A DNA stretch of 64,000 nt from Spirometra erinaceieuropaei (GCA_902702965.1 CACRXP010000018.1:347253-411252); one strand, 5' to 3'; shown: positions 8,852 through 20,989, numbered from the stretch's first letter. The notes: generated by a model not told the origin, from the sequence alone. Numbers and translations: made by a program.

Positions 8852-11800
8852 CAACAACATAAACAACCATACTCATTCTCCTCATCCTACCTCTTCTTCC
8901 ACTACCTCCGCTATTCTTCTGCCTATTCTTCTCCTTCGTCATCTTCTTCTCCATCTCCTTCCCGTCGCCCCACTCGTTGTCACCAGACTGGCAGGGTAAG
9001 CCCGCTCACTCTGGCAGCCTGGAATGTTCGTTCCCTTTTAGACAATCCGAGGAGCAACCGACCGGAGCGGAGGACGGCGCTAGTTGCACGAGAACTGGCG
9101 CGCTACAAGGTGGATATCGCCGCACTCAGCGAGACCCGTTTCTCCGAACAAGGCCAACTGGAGGAGGTGGGTGCCGGCTACACCTTCTTCTGGAGCGGTC
9201 GACCCAGGGCAGAGCGACGGGACGCGGGCGTCGCCTTCGCCATTCGGAACGACATCGTGAAACGACTGCCCAGTCTGCCGCAGGGCATCAACGATCGCCT
9301 GATGAGCCTCCGCCTGCCTCTCTGGGGAGGCAAATTCGCCACCATCATCAGCGCCTACGCTCCGACGATGACCAACCCCGACGCCGTCAGAGACAAATTC
9401 TACGAGGACCTGCACGCCCTCTTGGCGACTGTGTCGAAGGCGGACAAGTTGATTGTCCTTGGTGACTTCAACGCCCGCGTCGGCACAGACCATAGTGTCT
9501 GGAGAGGAGCGCTGGGTCCCCACGGTCTCCGCGGCTCAAACGACAATGGTCTGCTGCTTCTCCGCACCTGCGCAGAACACCGCCTCATCCTGACGAACAC
9601 GTTCTTCTGTCTGCTGGAGCGAGAGAAGGCCACCTGGAGGCATCCTCGGTCGCGCCAGTGGCACCTGCTGGACTATGTCCTCGTCCGGAGGCGAGATCAG
9701 CGGGACGTGCTGGTGACGAAGGCGATCGCGGGAGCTGATGGGTGGACCGACCATCGCCTCGTCATCTCGAAGATGCGTATTCGCCTACAGCCCCACAGGA
9801 GACCACAAGGTAAGCGACCTTCAGGTAAGCTGAATGTTGCCTTGTTGTCTTTGCCCGCTCACCATCTTCATTTCAGCAATGAGCTAGCTCAACGGCTAGA
9901 CAACCTCCCCATCGCCGATGACGCCGCTGCCGAGAACGCCTCCGTGGAGAACCGCTGGTGTCAACTGCGTGACACAGTGCAATCGACGGCGCTCGCCGTC
10001 CTCGGTCGCGCTCCCCGCCAACACCAGGACTGGTTCGACGACAACGACGCCGCCATCAGAAATCTGCTTGCTGATAAGAACCGCCTACACAAAGCCTATG
10101 TAGATCACCCCACTGAGGACAACAAAGCTGCCTTCTACCGCAGTCGCCGCCAACTTCAGCAACGACTGCGCGAGATGCAGGACGCCTGGACTGCTCGCAA
10201 AGCTGAGGAGGTCCAAGGGTACGCGGACTGCAACGAATGGAAGAACTTTTTCTCTGCGATCAAAGCTGTCTACGGTCCGCCGACGAAGGGCACCGCTCCT
10301 CTCCTCAGCGCCGACGGCAACACTCTCCTGACTGAGAAGACGCAAATCCTGCAGCGATGGGCCGAGCATTTTCGAGGCGTCCTCAACCGCCCCTCCGTCA
10401 TCTCCGACGCCGCCATCGAGCGTTTGCAGCAAGTGGAGACCAACTTGGACCTCGACCTCCCGCCATCTCTCCAGGAGACCATCAGGGCCGTGCAGCAGCT
10501 CTCCAGCGGGAAAGCACCCAGATCGGACGCGATCCCTGCTGAGGTCTACAAGCACGGAGGTCCCCAACTGATGGATCACCTGACTGCGCTCTTCCAAGAG
10601 ATGTGGCGTCAAGGTGAAGTCCCGCAAGATTTCAAAGACGCAACCATCTTGCATCTCTACAAGCGCAAAGGGAATCGCCAAGTCTGCGACAATCACCGCG
10701 GCATCTCCCTACTGAACATCGCCGGGAAGATCTTCGTACGAATCCTCCTCAACCGCCTCAATAACCATCAGGAACAGGGCTTTCTGCCGGAAAGCCAATG
10801 CGGCTTCCGTCGTCATCGTGGGACCACGGATATGATCTTCGCCGCCCGTCAACTTCAGGAGAAGTGCCAGGAGATGCGGACCCACCTGTACTCTACCTTC
10901 GTGGACCTGACGAAAGCCTTCGACACGGTGAATCGTGAAGGACTGTGGAAGATCATGCAGAAATTCGGCTGTCCGGAGCGATTCACTCAGATGGTGCGTC
11001 AGCTGCACGACGGTATGATGGCGCGAGTCACGGACAAGGGAGCTGTCTCAGAGGCATTCGCAGTGACCAATGGAGTGAAGCAGGGCTGCGTGCTGGCGCC
11101 TACCCTCTTCAGTCTTATGTTCTCCGCCATGCTGATGGACGCCTACCGCGACGAACGCCCTGGAATCCGCATCGCCTACAGAACGGACGGTCATCTCCTG
11201 AATCAACGGCGCATGAACTTCCAATCGCGCGTATCCACAACTACCGTGCACGAACTCCTCTTCGCCGACGACTGCGCCCTGAACACCACCTCCGAAGCGG
11301 AGATGCAACGGAGCATGGACCTGTTCTCCGCCGCCTGCGAGAACTTCGGTCTTGTCATCAACACACAGAAGACGGTGGTGATGCACCAACCGCCACCCAA
11401 CTCGGCCACAGCCCCCAACGCGCCGCCGCAAATCAGCGTGAATGGGACCCAACTGCAAGTGGTGGAGAACTTCCCGTACCTGGGCAGTACTCTCTCCCGC
11501 AACACCAAGATCAACGACGAAGTCGCCAACAGGATCTCGAAAGCCAGTCAAGCCTTCGGTCGCCTCCAAAGCACAGTTTGGAATCGTCATGGTCTCCAAC
11601 TGAGCACGAAGCTGAAGATGTACAAGGCTGTCATCCTGCCGACGCTACTGTATGGAGCGGAGATTTGGACGGTGTACGCAAAGCAGGCACGTCGTCTGAA
11701 CCACTTCCACCTCAGTTGTCTTCGTCGCATCCTGAGGCTGAACTGGCAGGATCGAATCCCCGACACTGATGTGCTGGAACGGACGGGAATCCTCAGCAAC

Positions 11801-13009
11801 TACGCCATACTGAGACAAATTCAGCTGCGCTGGAGCGGCCACCTGGTGCGCATGGACGACGAGCGACTACCCAAACGACTCTTCAACGGAGACGTCGCGA
11901 CGGGTTCTCGCCGTCAAGGAGGCCAGATTCGCCGTTACAAGGATACCCTGAAGTCCTCCCTGAAATGCCTGCAAATCAACCCCACCAACTGGGAGGAGCT
12001 CGCACTCGATCGACCGACCTGGAGGAGGACAGGGAAGACAGGCGCTGCGATCTACGAAGCCAACCGCATCGCTGCCGCCAAAGCGAAACGTGAAGCCCGT
12101 AAATCGCAACTTCGCCCAGTAAGCAACGTCGCCGCACAACCGCTTTCAACGTGTCCTCGATGTCAACGGACATTCCGGGCTCGAATCGGACTTGTTGGAC
12201 ATCTTCGGATTAACTGCTCCTCTCGAACGGCACCAACCATCGTCCCCCCGCCTGCCTCTTCCTCCTCCTCTCCGCCGCCAACTAACCCTGACAATTCTTC
12301 TGACCCACAACTTCCATCATCATCCTCCTCCTCCTCCTACTCCTCCTCCTCCTCCTCCTCCTCCTCCTCCTCGCCCACTACTCTAACGGCGGCCGCCCAG
12401 GAGACTGTCCCACGCACAGCAACCGACACTACCACCACCTCCCCCGACTCCAGGGATGAGGATCAGGACCACACCTGCCCTCACTGCGACCACACCTTCA
12501 CCTCACACATCGGCCTGGTCGGTCACTTGCGAATCCATCGCACAGAGCCTGGCGAACCAGGGCGTGAAGCACCTACCTACACCCTACCTACCTGCCCTCG
12601 CACCTTCAGGCATCGCATGGGCCTTTTCGGCCACATGCGCGTCCATGAGAGCGGCCTTGACCGCACTCCCGACACACCCACCACATCCAACACATCCACC
12701 GTGCACACCCCCACTATCGTTCCATCCGTCCGCGACACCACCACCACCACCACCACCACCACCACCGCCTCCTCTGTAGCTGACACTGACACCGCCGACT
12801 TCTCATGCCCACACTGTCCACGCACATTCACCTCACGCATCGGCCTGGTCGGTCACTTGCGAATCCATCGCACAGAGACTGGCGAACCAGTGCCTGGAGC
12901 ACCCACCTATACCCACCAAGCTCGTCTCAACTGCCCACACTGTCCTCGCACTTTCAGGCATCGCATGAGCCTATTCGGCCACATGCGCATCCACGACGAC
13001 CTGCGGTAG
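8852..13009 (+). CDS. LINE polyprotein: AP-type endonuclease, reverse transcriptase and C-terminal C2H2 zinc fingers
   Basis: The protein nicks target DNA and copies the element RNA by target-primed reverse transcription. The frame is open from 8852. The endonuclease begins near 9008 ([14 protein letters not shown]), with ALSETRF near 9122, [13 protein letters not shown], and a TDHRLV motif. The RT spans roughly 10470-11700, with [27 protein letters not shown] (motif A), [14 protein letters not shown] and the FADD box at 11261-11272. Five zinc-finger units follow a Ser-rich linker encoded by (TCC)n. Counting from the GTG at 9110, their first Cys residues are near 1015, 1123, about 1161, 1233 and 1275. 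The third unit has lost its first Cys. No in-frame ATG exists between 8852 and the endonuclease core, so the real start is unknown. Clade is not resolved by eye. No stop codon or frameshift is seen. Confidence 0.93.
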   Translation, partial: QQHKQPYSFSSSYLFFHYLRYSSAYSSPSSSSSPSPSRRPTRCHQTGRVSPLTLAAWNVRSLLDNPRSNRPERRTALVARELARYKVDIAALSETRFSEQGQLEEVGAGYTFFWSGRPRAERRDAGVAFAIRNDIVKRLPSLPQGINDRLMSLRLPLWGGKFATIISAYAPTMTNPDAVRDKFYEDLHALLATVSKADKLIVLGDFNARVGTDHSVWRGALGPHGLRGSNDNGLLLLRTCAEHRLILTNTFFCLLEREKATWRHPRSRQWHLLDYVLVRRRDQRDVLVTKAIAGADGWTDHRLVISKMRIRLQPHRRPQGKRPSGKLNVALLSLPAHHLHFSNELAQRLDNLPIADDAAAENASVENRWCQLRDTVQSTALAVLGRAPRQHQDWFDDNDAAIRNLLADKNRLHKAYVDHPTEDNKAAFYRSRRQLQQRLREMQDAWTARKAEEVQGYADCNEWKNFFSAIKAVYGPPTKGTAPLLSADGNTLLTEKTQILQRWAEHFRGVLNRPSVISDAAIERLQQVETNLDLDLPPSLQETIRAVQQLSSGKAPRSDAIPAEVYKHGGPQLMDHLTALFQEMWRQGEVPQDFKDATILHLYKRKGNRQVCDNHRGISLLNIAGKIFVRILLNRLNNHQEQGFLPESQCGFRRHRGTTDMIFAARQLQEKCQEMRTHLYSTFVDLTKAFDTVNREGLWKIMQKFGCPERFTQMVRQLHDGMMARVTDKGAVSEAFAVTNGVKQGCVLAPTLFSLMFSAMLMDAYRDERPGIRIAYRTDGHLLNQRRMNFQSRVSTTTVHELLFADDCALNTTSEAEMQRSMDLFSAACENFGLVINTQKTVVMHQPPPNSATAPNAPPQISVNGTQLQVVENFPYLGSTLSRNTKINDEVANRISKASQAFGRLQSTVWNRHGLQLSTKLKMYKAVILPTLLYGAEIWTVYAKQARRLNHFHLSCLRRILRLNWQDRIPDTDVLERTGILSNYAILRQIQLRWSGHLVRMDDERLPKRLFNGDVATGSRRQGGQIRRYKDTLKSSLKCLQINPTNWEELALDRPTWRRTGKTGAAIYEANRIAAAKAKREARKSQLRPVSNVAAQPLSTCPRCQRTFRARIGLVGHLRINCSSRTAPTIVPPPASSSSSPPPTNPDNSSDPQLPSSSSSSSYSSSSSSSSSSSPTTLTAAAQETVPRTATDTTTTSPDSRDEDQDHTCPHCDHTFTSHIGLVGHLRIHRTEPGEPGREAPTYTLPTCPRTFRHRMGLFGHMRVHESGLDRTPDTPTTSNTSTVHTPTIVPSVRDTTTTTTTTTTASSVADTDTADFSCPHCPRTFTSRIGLVGHLRIHRTETGEPVPGAPTYTHQARLNCPHCPRTFRHRMSLFGHMRIHDDLR
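12325..12372 (+). repeat. (TCC)n microsatellite inside the LINE frame
   Basis: Encodes a poly-Ser linker between zinc fingers 1 and 2. A second trinucleotide run (CAC/ACC, about 12737-12768) encodes poly-Thr before finger 4. The frame is kept. Confidence 0.85.
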
Positions 13010-14100
13010 ACAACCGCCGGTCACACCACACATTCACTCACCCCTACCTCCTCCTCCACCACCACCATCACCCCACCAGAAGTCAACACTCACACACCTC
13101 ATGCACCCAACTGCCACCTCCCACGCAAGTGGGATGTCCGCATCTCGACTCGGTCCCCATGCGGCTTCGGCTGCACAGGTGACTTGAGTCCGAGACTATC
13201 CCGACACGTCAAGCATCGTGGATAGGAAGGTTGCTGATTGACGCCCGCTCTCGGTTCACACAGTTCGTCGCGTTGTGTGTGTGTGTTGTGTGGAGTGGCG
13301 GATTGGTGGGCTGGGAACGGGCTGAAACAGCACCTTCCACGGCACTCTCACGCAAGTGAGAGACACGCCGTTCAACCCCCGTTGTGTGAAATCCTGGTGT
13401 TTGTGTGTGTATGGGGGGCCAGGTCGTGCCGTGGCGCGGGCAGTCATGGTCATTCGACCATGAAAGCCACCGCGCCCATTCCCCACTCCAGTTTGCTGAC
13501 CGGCTCGGACAGCGGCTGGGGTGTGGGAATGGGAAGGGAGAGTGAGGTCGACGACTCAGCGCACTTTTTCCTCACTATAATCAATCTGACGCGCTTGAAG
13601 CTATCACGGTGCGCTAAAAGCCGTGGCTTGGAAGGTTGCCAACTGACGGGGTACCTTGGACCTCCTCCTTGACCGGAGGCGGCCTGAGAGTCAGGCTGCA
13701 ATGGCTCCTTTTTAATGTGGCCTTTATGACACTCCCATCACAGTGTGGGATCCGAGCCAGGCGTTGGCGGCACGCCCAGGTGCGGCTTCGGACGTGTCAG
13801 CCTCCAAATCTCTCTTGTGTTGGTTGAAATCCTGGTTATTTGTTGTGTGGGCCAGGGGGTGTGGTGGAACGCCAAGGTGAGGATCCGTCCGAGCCATCCA
13901 CCTGCGGCCTCTCTCGTCTCCGGTCTTCTTGACACTGTCTTGACACCGGACTCGGGCGAGGGAGGAGGAGAGAGTGTAGGTAGATGCTACGCAAGTCTAC
14001 CGGCACTATTAACCCCTGCTAAAGTACCGTCCCTGCTCCAATTGCTGCTGCACCTCTGGGGCACACGGTGGACATCATCGAAACCGATGGTCGAACTGTC
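13010..14100 (+). other. LINE 3' untranslated region
   Basis: Contains a (TG)n stretch near 13275 and the conserved tail (about 13850-14100) found at several other loci. Segment 13600-13660 (GTGGCTTGGAAGGTTGCCAACTG) recurs inverted near 22540-22570. Confidence 0.75.
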
Positions 14101-14325
14101 ATGATGGGTTCATGAAGTTTTGCAATAGATGTGAATTATATTGTACGTTTCAAGAGGAGCATTGGTAAACGGAGATGCGCGACGCTGTGTATGGACATTA
14201 CACAATCTTAAAAATCTCTTAATTAGAAACCTTTAAAACCTAAATATACGGTTTCCTCGGGTATAAAATGTAAAGGCAACATTAATTTCCACCAAACAAG
14301 TAAAAGGAAGCGTATTTGTAGGTTG
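14101..14325 (+). mobile_element. fold-back DNA element, right part after the LINE
   Basis: Begins with the second copy of the 12-bp target duplication and continues ATGAAGTTTTGCAATAGATG, matching the middle of the complete elements. The alignment ends near 14325, so the right terminal repeat is deleted. Confidence 0.75.
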
Positions 14326-16080
14326 AAATACGATGTTATTCTGCAAACTTTCAAAAGCAAGGCCGCTAAAAGTTTAGTAGTCGGTACATAATCTTCCTTT
14401 CACGTGTTACCAGGTACTTATTTGTCTGCATGCTATTCGAGACTTCAGCCGTTGCAAACAGCGAGAATCACTACCGCTTTATGTATTCGACGCAGCCATG
14501 ACCGGCGGGAGTCTCTGTTTATGGCGAAACCATCCAGCTCACTTTACCGTTCTAAACATATTACTTTCCAATGCAAGACAAAGTTAAGACTAAGGGAACT
14601 TGAGTGGGACGTATTAGCTGACAGCTAACCAGTCTGTCTATGCAGGCCACACATGACCTGGCTGCTGCTTTCATACGTGCCAGGTCTCAGTCAGGAAGAC
14701 CCGATAAAAATGGACAGGACCGTGGTATCCCGTTGATCAACAACCCTCCAGTTCGCATCAGTTAGTTCGTCGGATTAATTTCAAAGTGCCTACCGTTGCA
14801 TTGGTGGAGGACTATAAGGTGGATCTGAATTGCGCGATGTCACCTTTCTCCTCCATTGGCTATCTCCCAGTGAGAGTGGGCACAGTGGCTGGTCTGACCT
14901 CTACCTCAGTCTAAAACGCTCCACAGAAAGACACGGCTTCGTTCGGTCACACGCTGCTGAATCAGTTATTTTTTTGCCGTTCAAACGCCAACACCCGGAT
15001 TTTCTAAACAATTCTCCGGCATTTACAGGAACGTGCCGAGGTGCCTGACTAGCTCCTGACTTTAGCTGCCTGGTCTCTTTTCTCAATCTACGCTTTTTGT
15101 TTTAGTAAACCACAGAGCACTGGACACGCGCTTTTCCTGTTTTTGGACGGGTCTGTCAAAGTAAATGATCAACAACACAAAGATTTTCAAATCGGAGATC
15201 AGGAAAGACAGATTTGGTTGGACCAGCTTATACTGAAGGAAAGAGCGTATGAAAGACTCTGCAAACATCAGTCTCTCCAGGCAAGTTATATTGTCCGTAT
15301 CAGCCGTTGAGGTTATTAGCCTCAAGCCTGTGTGTGCGCCTTCGCTCTGCCTCAGTCCGTGTCCGCCATCCAATCAGAGAGGACGCAACATTGATTGGCT
15401 TCGAACTCTCACGAGGCTCGTGACAAGACTTGCGTGACTCTTGGAGCGACTCGTCAGGGAACGTGTGTCTGACAGAAGGATGGCTTGACAAGGCGGTGGC
15501 GTGCAAGGAAGCGCGGATCGCCACAGTACCCCCGGGGGATGCCACAAGACATTTGATTTCTTACCATTAATTTTGTCTGTTTACTAGGCTCTTCTGCAGA
15601 CCTCCTCAAGGCTGCTGTACCTCTTTCACGATAAGAGACTGGAAAGAACCGTAAGATATAAGTCACTCTACGGATAAGACGTTAATTATTTCGGGAGTTA
15701 TCCTGATCGCGTCATGAGAGACAACGGAAGAGCAGTCATTGTTAAGACGTTCACACAGAAACCGAATTCGCACATTCGTACGAACTTTTGAAGGTCGAAG
15801 ATCTGCCACAGATCAATGAGCATCTCGGTTAAATACGCTGCCGATGGATTAGGTTATTTCGATCGCCTGGCTCTTTCTGCCATTGCAGTGTAGCGGATAG
15901 CAAGGCATATGCCTGTTAAGAATGGAAATTTACTAGCGCCGTGGAAAGAAAAAACGAACGACGTGAATTTTCGACTAGCAGTGCCAGCAGTTAGGACAGG
16001 ATGACGAGAATCCTTTTTTAGATTTAGAAATGCTAATAAACAAGGCACGTTTGAAGAAGAAAATAGGCTCTCCGGAACAG
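14326..16080. other. no gene seen
   Basis: Short open frames only, none with a recognisable domain. No repeat shared with the rest of the window was noticed. Confidence 0.4.
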
Positions 16081-16084
16081 GTTT

Positions 16085-16117
16085 ATTTAACTGCTGACGT
16101 TTCAAAGAGCTGGGTCG
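16085..16117 (-). ncRNA. 3' half of a hammerhead-like motif, split by an insertion
   Basis: In reverse complement: CCGACCCAGCTCTTTGAAACGTCAGC, identical to the uninterrupted copy at 40529-40570. The 5' half (TTGACAATGAAGAGCC) lies at about 16612-16637. Confidence 0.5.
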
Positions 16118-16620
16118 GCCTGTAGCAGCCGCTCCAGCCCCCCTTTTCTCCGGCTCCGTTTTGTCGGTCGATGGTCGTGACAAGCACTGACAGGCCGCTG
16201 ACGCACGACCAACCCCGCCGGCTAGAACTGGGACACCTCCGGTCCAGCTGCAGTGACCCCCGGCTGCACTCACAAACTAGTATCACCTAACGCGCGTCGA
16301 ACGCTTTGGCTTGATCCCCGTGAGGCCTTGTGAGTATGCGCCCTCCATTCGTCCCCTAATTTGTCCAATCACACGACCAACACTCAGCCAGTCACCCCTC
16401 CTGCTGACCCAGACGCACACCCGCAAAAACAACACACACACACCGCGACTGACGCTCTCCGTGAATGGACGCTTTTCTCTGTTGCAAGCAAACCGCCAAC
16501 TTACGGCAACCTGCCCTGTGTACAGAATAAACTAGTCCTCACAGCTCCCTGATTTCTGACAGTAGACGAAACGAACTTATTGTGCGTGGCTTAAGTCGAT
16601 CTCACATCCTTGACCGCCAC
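16118..16620. mobile_element. ~500-bp insertion interrupting a PLE terminus
   Basis: Comparison with the intact copy at 40540-40575 shows that this stretch was inserted in the loop of the hammerhead-like motif. Ends CTGTAGC and GCCACAG form a short imperfect inverted repeat. It carries TGTGTACAGAATAAAC near 16520, like 6441-6950. No coding frame is recognised. Confidence 0.5.
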
Positions 16621-16669
16621 AGGCTCTTCATTGTCAAAGCGAACAATTCACTTAATCGATCAGAAATTT

Positions 16670-17645
16670 GATTTAAAGTGGCATCTGGTGTTGATCAGCC
16701 TTATGCTGATCGATTTTTCTCTCCTTTAGCTGCCTCAGCCTCTCGGGAGATGGTGGACGGATGTTTTGCCTGTGTGCTTTGTGAGTCACCACTCCGTCGA
16801 GGGGAGCTGAATGAACCTCTGTCGGGCGGTCGGTCTGGCGGTTCTTGTTCTTCCTCACTGAGTAAACTCAACGTCAGGCTATCTCCCCAGGGCCTTCTTA
16901 AGTCCGGTGTGGTTGTTTGGTCCTGAGCTCTACGATTGTGATGACGTAGGACCTTGTAAGCTGCAGGAAGGTCCAGATGCCTGTTGATAGAGTGGGCATC
17001 GGAGAACCACGCCTCGAGAGTTAACCGTTCTGCTTTCGTGTTGCCTCGGCCTAAGATGGTAGCCCTCTGGAGGTCAAAAGTATGCCCTGTTTCTCCAACG
17101 TGTTTTGCTAGTTGAGAGTTAAGGTCTAACCTCCTAGTGGCCGATTTGTGCTCTTATAGGCGAGTTTGCGATTTCCGCCCGGTTTCGCCCATATAGTTGC
17201 AGTCGCCCTCATTGCAATTTATTTTGTAGATGACTGCTGAGGTTTCGGCGGGTGGCAATCGGTCCTTGGGTTGCATCAGGCGACGTCGAATTGTTGCTTG
17301 GGGTCGATGGGCTATGCCTACTCTGGTGGGTTGTAACAGTCGCGAGACCGCTTCAGAGACCCCTTTGACGTAGAGAATGGCCCTCCAGACTTCGGGTTGC
17401 TGCTCATTTGGCCGTCGTCTGGGCGCCCAACATCTGCTTCATTCGATGAAATGCCTGGGATAAACATTGACTGCAAATAGGTCCACAAGGTACAATCGTT
17501 CGGCCCTTTTATCTTCTGGCGTGCTGCAGTGTGCTTCAACTCTTTGGAATAGAGTGCGGACACAACTACGTTTGTGAGACAGAGGATGGTTGCTGTTGAA
17601 GTGTAGGATCTGTCTCGTGTCGGTGGGCTGCCCTATATCAGGCAA
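16670..17645 (-). pseudogene. Penelope-like element: RT C-terminus, GIY-YIG endonuclease and C-terminal tail
   Basis: Read on the minus strand. From 17645 down the frame gives LHFNSNHPLSHKRSCVRTLF, the conserved thumb region of PLE reverse transcriptases. A frame change near 17440 follows, then a block ending with PTRVGIAHRP. Next comes a GIY-YIG-like domain (CNEGDCNYMGETGRK, about 17160-17220) with an in-frame stop directly after. The chain resumes with LAKHVGETGHTFDLQRATIL and a tail rich in Glu and Pro (EEEQEPPDRPP, about 16820-16860). The catalytic RT core is missing. The last ~250 bp are nearly identical to 40610-40860 although the two GIY-YIG domains differ. Confidence 0.75.
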
Positions 17646-17799
17646 ATCTGAACAAACAAAACACGGTTGGAGAACGTGAAATTAGGCCAGACTGCCGTAG
17701 CAAAGCTTGTTAAAATGCAAAACCATCTGATCAGAACGTTATGAGGGGGAATATAAAAAGCATGAACAAAGAAAACCATCACCCTCTTCTCCTTTCCAA

Positions 17800-18355
17800 A
17801 ACCTCCGTATGTGTCTCTCCAGGCTGGGTCGTCTCTTGGCTGAGCGATTATTTTACCTTCCGCACCCAATTTGTCCAATCTGGCAAGCGGAAATCTTCGA
17901 CCCTTCCCAACGACTGCGGTGTTCTTCAAGGTTCCATTCTATCCCCTCACCTTTTCTCCCTCCACACTGATGATCTCAGGTCCCCTAATGACTGTCTTCT
18001 GGTCAAGTATGCTGACGATGTGGTTGTTGGACACCCTCTCAAAAGTCAGACACACCTCCGGTCTCTAAAGGATGGCCTAAACCATGTCCTAGCGTGGTCG
18101 GAGGAAAATGGTCTCCTAGTTAACAACCAAAAATCCGTTCAGTGTATTTTTCGACTGCGGCCCTCTCCTAACCCTGATTCCTCTGACATTCTTCCTAACG
18201 AAGTATCCTCTTTCAGGTATCTCGGCGTTACTTTGTCTTCAAATCTTTCTTTTTCCCTCCATATTGAGTCCCTATTTATTAAAGTTCGTAAACTTCTTTA
18301 CTACATTCGTCGTTTACGTTCCTACCACACACCTCAACCCCTAGTCTCCACACGG
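17800..18355 (+). pseudogene. non-LTR reverse transcriptase fragment (CR1/jockey-like)
   Basis: An open frame of 220 codons (17741-18403). Motifs: GWVVSWLSDYFTFRTQFV, then CGVLQGSILSPHLFSLHTDDL (motif B region), then VKYADDVVVGH with the YADD catalytic box near 18007, then LAWSEENGLLVNNQKSVQ and FRYLGVTLSSNLSF. These are the palm-to-thumb blocks of a non-LTR RT of a different lineage from the 8.2-kb LINE. The endonuclease, fingers and C-terminus are missing, so it is a truncated copy abutting the PLE fragment. Confidence 0.8.
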
Positions 18356-18403
18356 ATCCTCAAGAAACAAGGGAGACAAGTAGTCCGGCAACCTACTGAG
18401 TGA

Positions 18404-19630
18404 AAGTACTTCCACTTCCACGATAGTCGAAATTTACAACTGTAATCCATGGTAAGATCGCCTACTAAAATTAAAAAAGTAGATCGTATTTAGGACAAAA
18501 AAGTGTGCTCGATTAGAAGAAATGCAAGTAGGCTTCCTTGATTTGCCGTGCATGTCGGTCGATATATACGACGTCTGGGTGAGGTTTTTCTTCCATGGAT
18601 TAAGCGACCACAGCAGTCCGCATCGTTTAGTTCTTCCAAAGGCCCCTAAGTGGTCTTTGTGCTACTTACTGTTCGTATTTTTTTTTTAGAAGGATTGATG
18701 CTATTAGTAACACTGTGCCTGCTGGACAACAACAGACCACAGTTTCGACAATGGGAGATACTTGAAAAAAACACTTGAGGAGTGAATACTTCTGCCATTT
18801 TTAACATCCCCGGGAATTAACGCGCTAAGTTTGAGTAAGTCCCTCGGAACAAAGTCTTTTAGGCTTGCTCTGTAAGTCGATATGAAAGCTTGAGCTGAAG
18901 TTCACCAACCACAGCGGACTAACCACGTAATATTCACAGACCGTCAACAGGCAGTTAGTAGAACACAAAAATACTGAATATACTCCCCGTATGGCTGAAA
19001 TATGACCGTGCCCTGTAGTAAGTCAAACGTACGGCTCTGATAGAACCTAATATAACCGGTCTCACTAATGTTACTCATTTTACCTTTTCGAGAGTGATAA
19101 ACTGCGACAGCGGATGGGAGGTGGGGGGCTCAATTCCCTCTTACTCAGTGACGGAGCCAACAGAGGTCCAAGAACCGATTGTATTTCCTGATGGAGTACA
19201 TGAGTCAGATTTTCGAAATCGCTTCCACGTCGCGGCCTCCACATGGCCTGCCAGACTGCGATCCAACTCTCTCCCCCCCCCCATCCAGCGCATCTACCGC
19301 GCGGCCCATCATAAAGACATCTCTGCGTCCATACTACACTATCCGGTGCCGTAAGCGAGGACGGATAGATATGGTCTTGTAGTCGCGCCTGAAATGGCTA
19401 AACCCCGACTGCCTGTAATATGGGAATAGTGGTTTAAGACGTTTTACGGGTGGAGCAATCGAAAATGTCAGTGAAACTGCAGTAAAGAAAATGAGCTAAT
19501 GAAGTGTGCAATACAGCTTTGAAGGAATGGAAGCTGAAGCGCAAATGGTAAAAATACGATGGGGGTCCAACCACCCAATCGTAAGTGGCGACGGCGTGGT
19601 CAAGGTCATTCCGTATGGTGTGCACGAAGG
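18404..19630. other. no gene seen
   Basis: Unclassified AT-leaning sequence. Short frames lack motifs. Confidence 0.4.
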
Positions 19631-19639
19631 CGATGGCTG

Positions 19640-19765
19640 GCCCGAAACCCTAAACTTAACGCTAGCCCCAAACTTTAAACCCAGTCGTAGTCTTAGCCCT
19701 ATCCCAAAACCCTAACCCTAATCGCAGTCAGCAACACTAACTCTAACTCAAACCCAACCTCTAAA
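19640..19765 (-). repeat. degenerate telomere-like CCCTAA tract
   Basis: ACCCTAAACTTAAC, AACCCTAACCCTAATC and AACTCTAACTCAAACCC. The G-rich strand here is minus, opposite to the tracts at 2, 4.4, 5.5 and 38.5 kb. Confidence 0.5.
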
Positions 19766-20789
19766 CTTGTACGCAAGCATGCCCTTTTCCGTTTCACCAA
19801 GGTATAAATGTGCAATTTCAGCATAGTCTGGCCTTCTGGAAACAATTCAGTAGTTCAGCAGTATAATCATCATCAGGTGCGGCTAGAAGACCAGATCTTA
19901 CCGCGAGCACTTTCTACGACCCGCGAAAACCATGAGAGCAACATCGGCTTTGCTGCCATATACTCCTCATTTAATCTCTTATACAGTACCTTGGTTCCAT
20001 GATGTTTGAAAGCGCCCGCACCGTGAAAGTGGCGGTCAATACTTATGAGTGGCACCTTCTCCTTGGCAGCTGGAAAACCCTTTGATTTTTACAGAACAAG
20101 GAATAAAACGCCCAAGTTCGTGGCTCGTGGGTCATCATAACTTTCTTTAGGATGATTATATTTCCTGAGCAGTGAAGATAATCAGCTAATGTTTGTAGAG
20201 TAACATTGCCAAAATTGTGTAGAAATATTCTGAGAATGTGGTTATTAGCGCCCTGTTCACATAATGGACAGCAACGTTGTCGAATGACATACTAAATGCT
20301 AGATGATTGGGAAAGACCGTTTTGCGCTAAAAAATAAGGGGTTTTGGAAGGATAGCAGGCCTTCACCAGAACAATAGATTTTTCTCGGCTTCTGTTTAAC
20401 TTCATTATAAGCCTCGCAATCAGCGGAAACAGATGCCAAAGCAAAGTCAACAAAGCACTGCCCCCCGGTTTGCTGATAGCTGTAAACGACGTAAAATTTG
20501 CATCGTAATGCGAATACCTGGTCGCTGTATCCACCTCCGGGCGGGGTGCCAGGTTGGTTGGGTCTCTGTCCGAGATCACACCCAGTTTGAAGTAGTCCGA
20601 GACATTTGCGACGGTGTTTGGTGCGACGTTGGTAGTGGTAGCGAGCTCACTGCCGACCATGCCACAGCAATTAGGAATCATCTAATCCCACGCATCTGCA
20701 CACTTGCACCATTGAACGAGGTAGCTAGATCGACGACAAAAGACTTGTCAGTGTCAGTGTGCATGCCAGTGGTCAAAAGGTCTGAAAGC
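19766..20789. other. no gene seen
   Basis: Unclassified. A 129-codon minus-strand frame (20292-20681) has no domain I recognise and no homologous copy in the window. Confidence 0.35.
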
Positions 20790-20989
20790 GTGTGCTATGC
20801 CAGTGCCAGCAAACCATGGTCCTCGAAGCGCTGGCAGTTCCTTGGCATCGGGTTTCCTGCCGGTAGATGCGCTTGCGTTCCCGCTGGGTGTACAGGTGGT
20901 GGACAGGGCTGTTCAGTCATCCTCATTCTTCTGATCCCTGTTGGGATGTTGTTGGTGAAGGATTCTGATCAAGTGTATTTTGTGGACAG
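20790..20989 (+). repeat. dispersed repeat shared with 53670-53745
   Basis: GGCAGTTCCTTGGCATCGGG, then CCGGTAGATGCGCT, then GGGTGTACAGGT, matching GGCGGTTCTTTGGCACTG, CCGGTAGATCGCTC and GGATATACAGGT near 53670-53745. Probably upstream 3' UTR of a LINE relative. Confidence 0.4.

Larger units (their letters stand above)
8228..14100 (+). mobile_element. full-length non-LTR retrotransposon (LINE)
   Basis: A 5873-bp insertion into a fold-back element, bounded by a perfect 12-bp target duplication. It has a 5' leader (8228-8851), one long open frame (8852-13009) and a 1.1-kb 3' UTR ending AACCGATGGTCGAACTGTC without a poly(A) tail. The same 3' terminus occurs at 20990-21232 and 56098-56344 (plus) and at 4668-4890, 5826-6045 and 34222-34420 (minus), so it is the source-type element for these 5'-truncated tails. 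The exact duplication and intact frame argue for a fairly recent insertion. An ORF of 154 codons in the leader (8261-8725) has no motif I recognise. Confidence 0.88.

Noticed and set aside
10085..11599. long minus-strand open frames (203 and 183 codons)
   Set aside because: They are complements of the GC-rich LINE coding region and show no domain.
10945..11769. 274-codon plus-strand open frame
   Set aside because: It overlaps the LINE reverse transcriptase in another frame; the RT motifs are in the main frame and this one has none.
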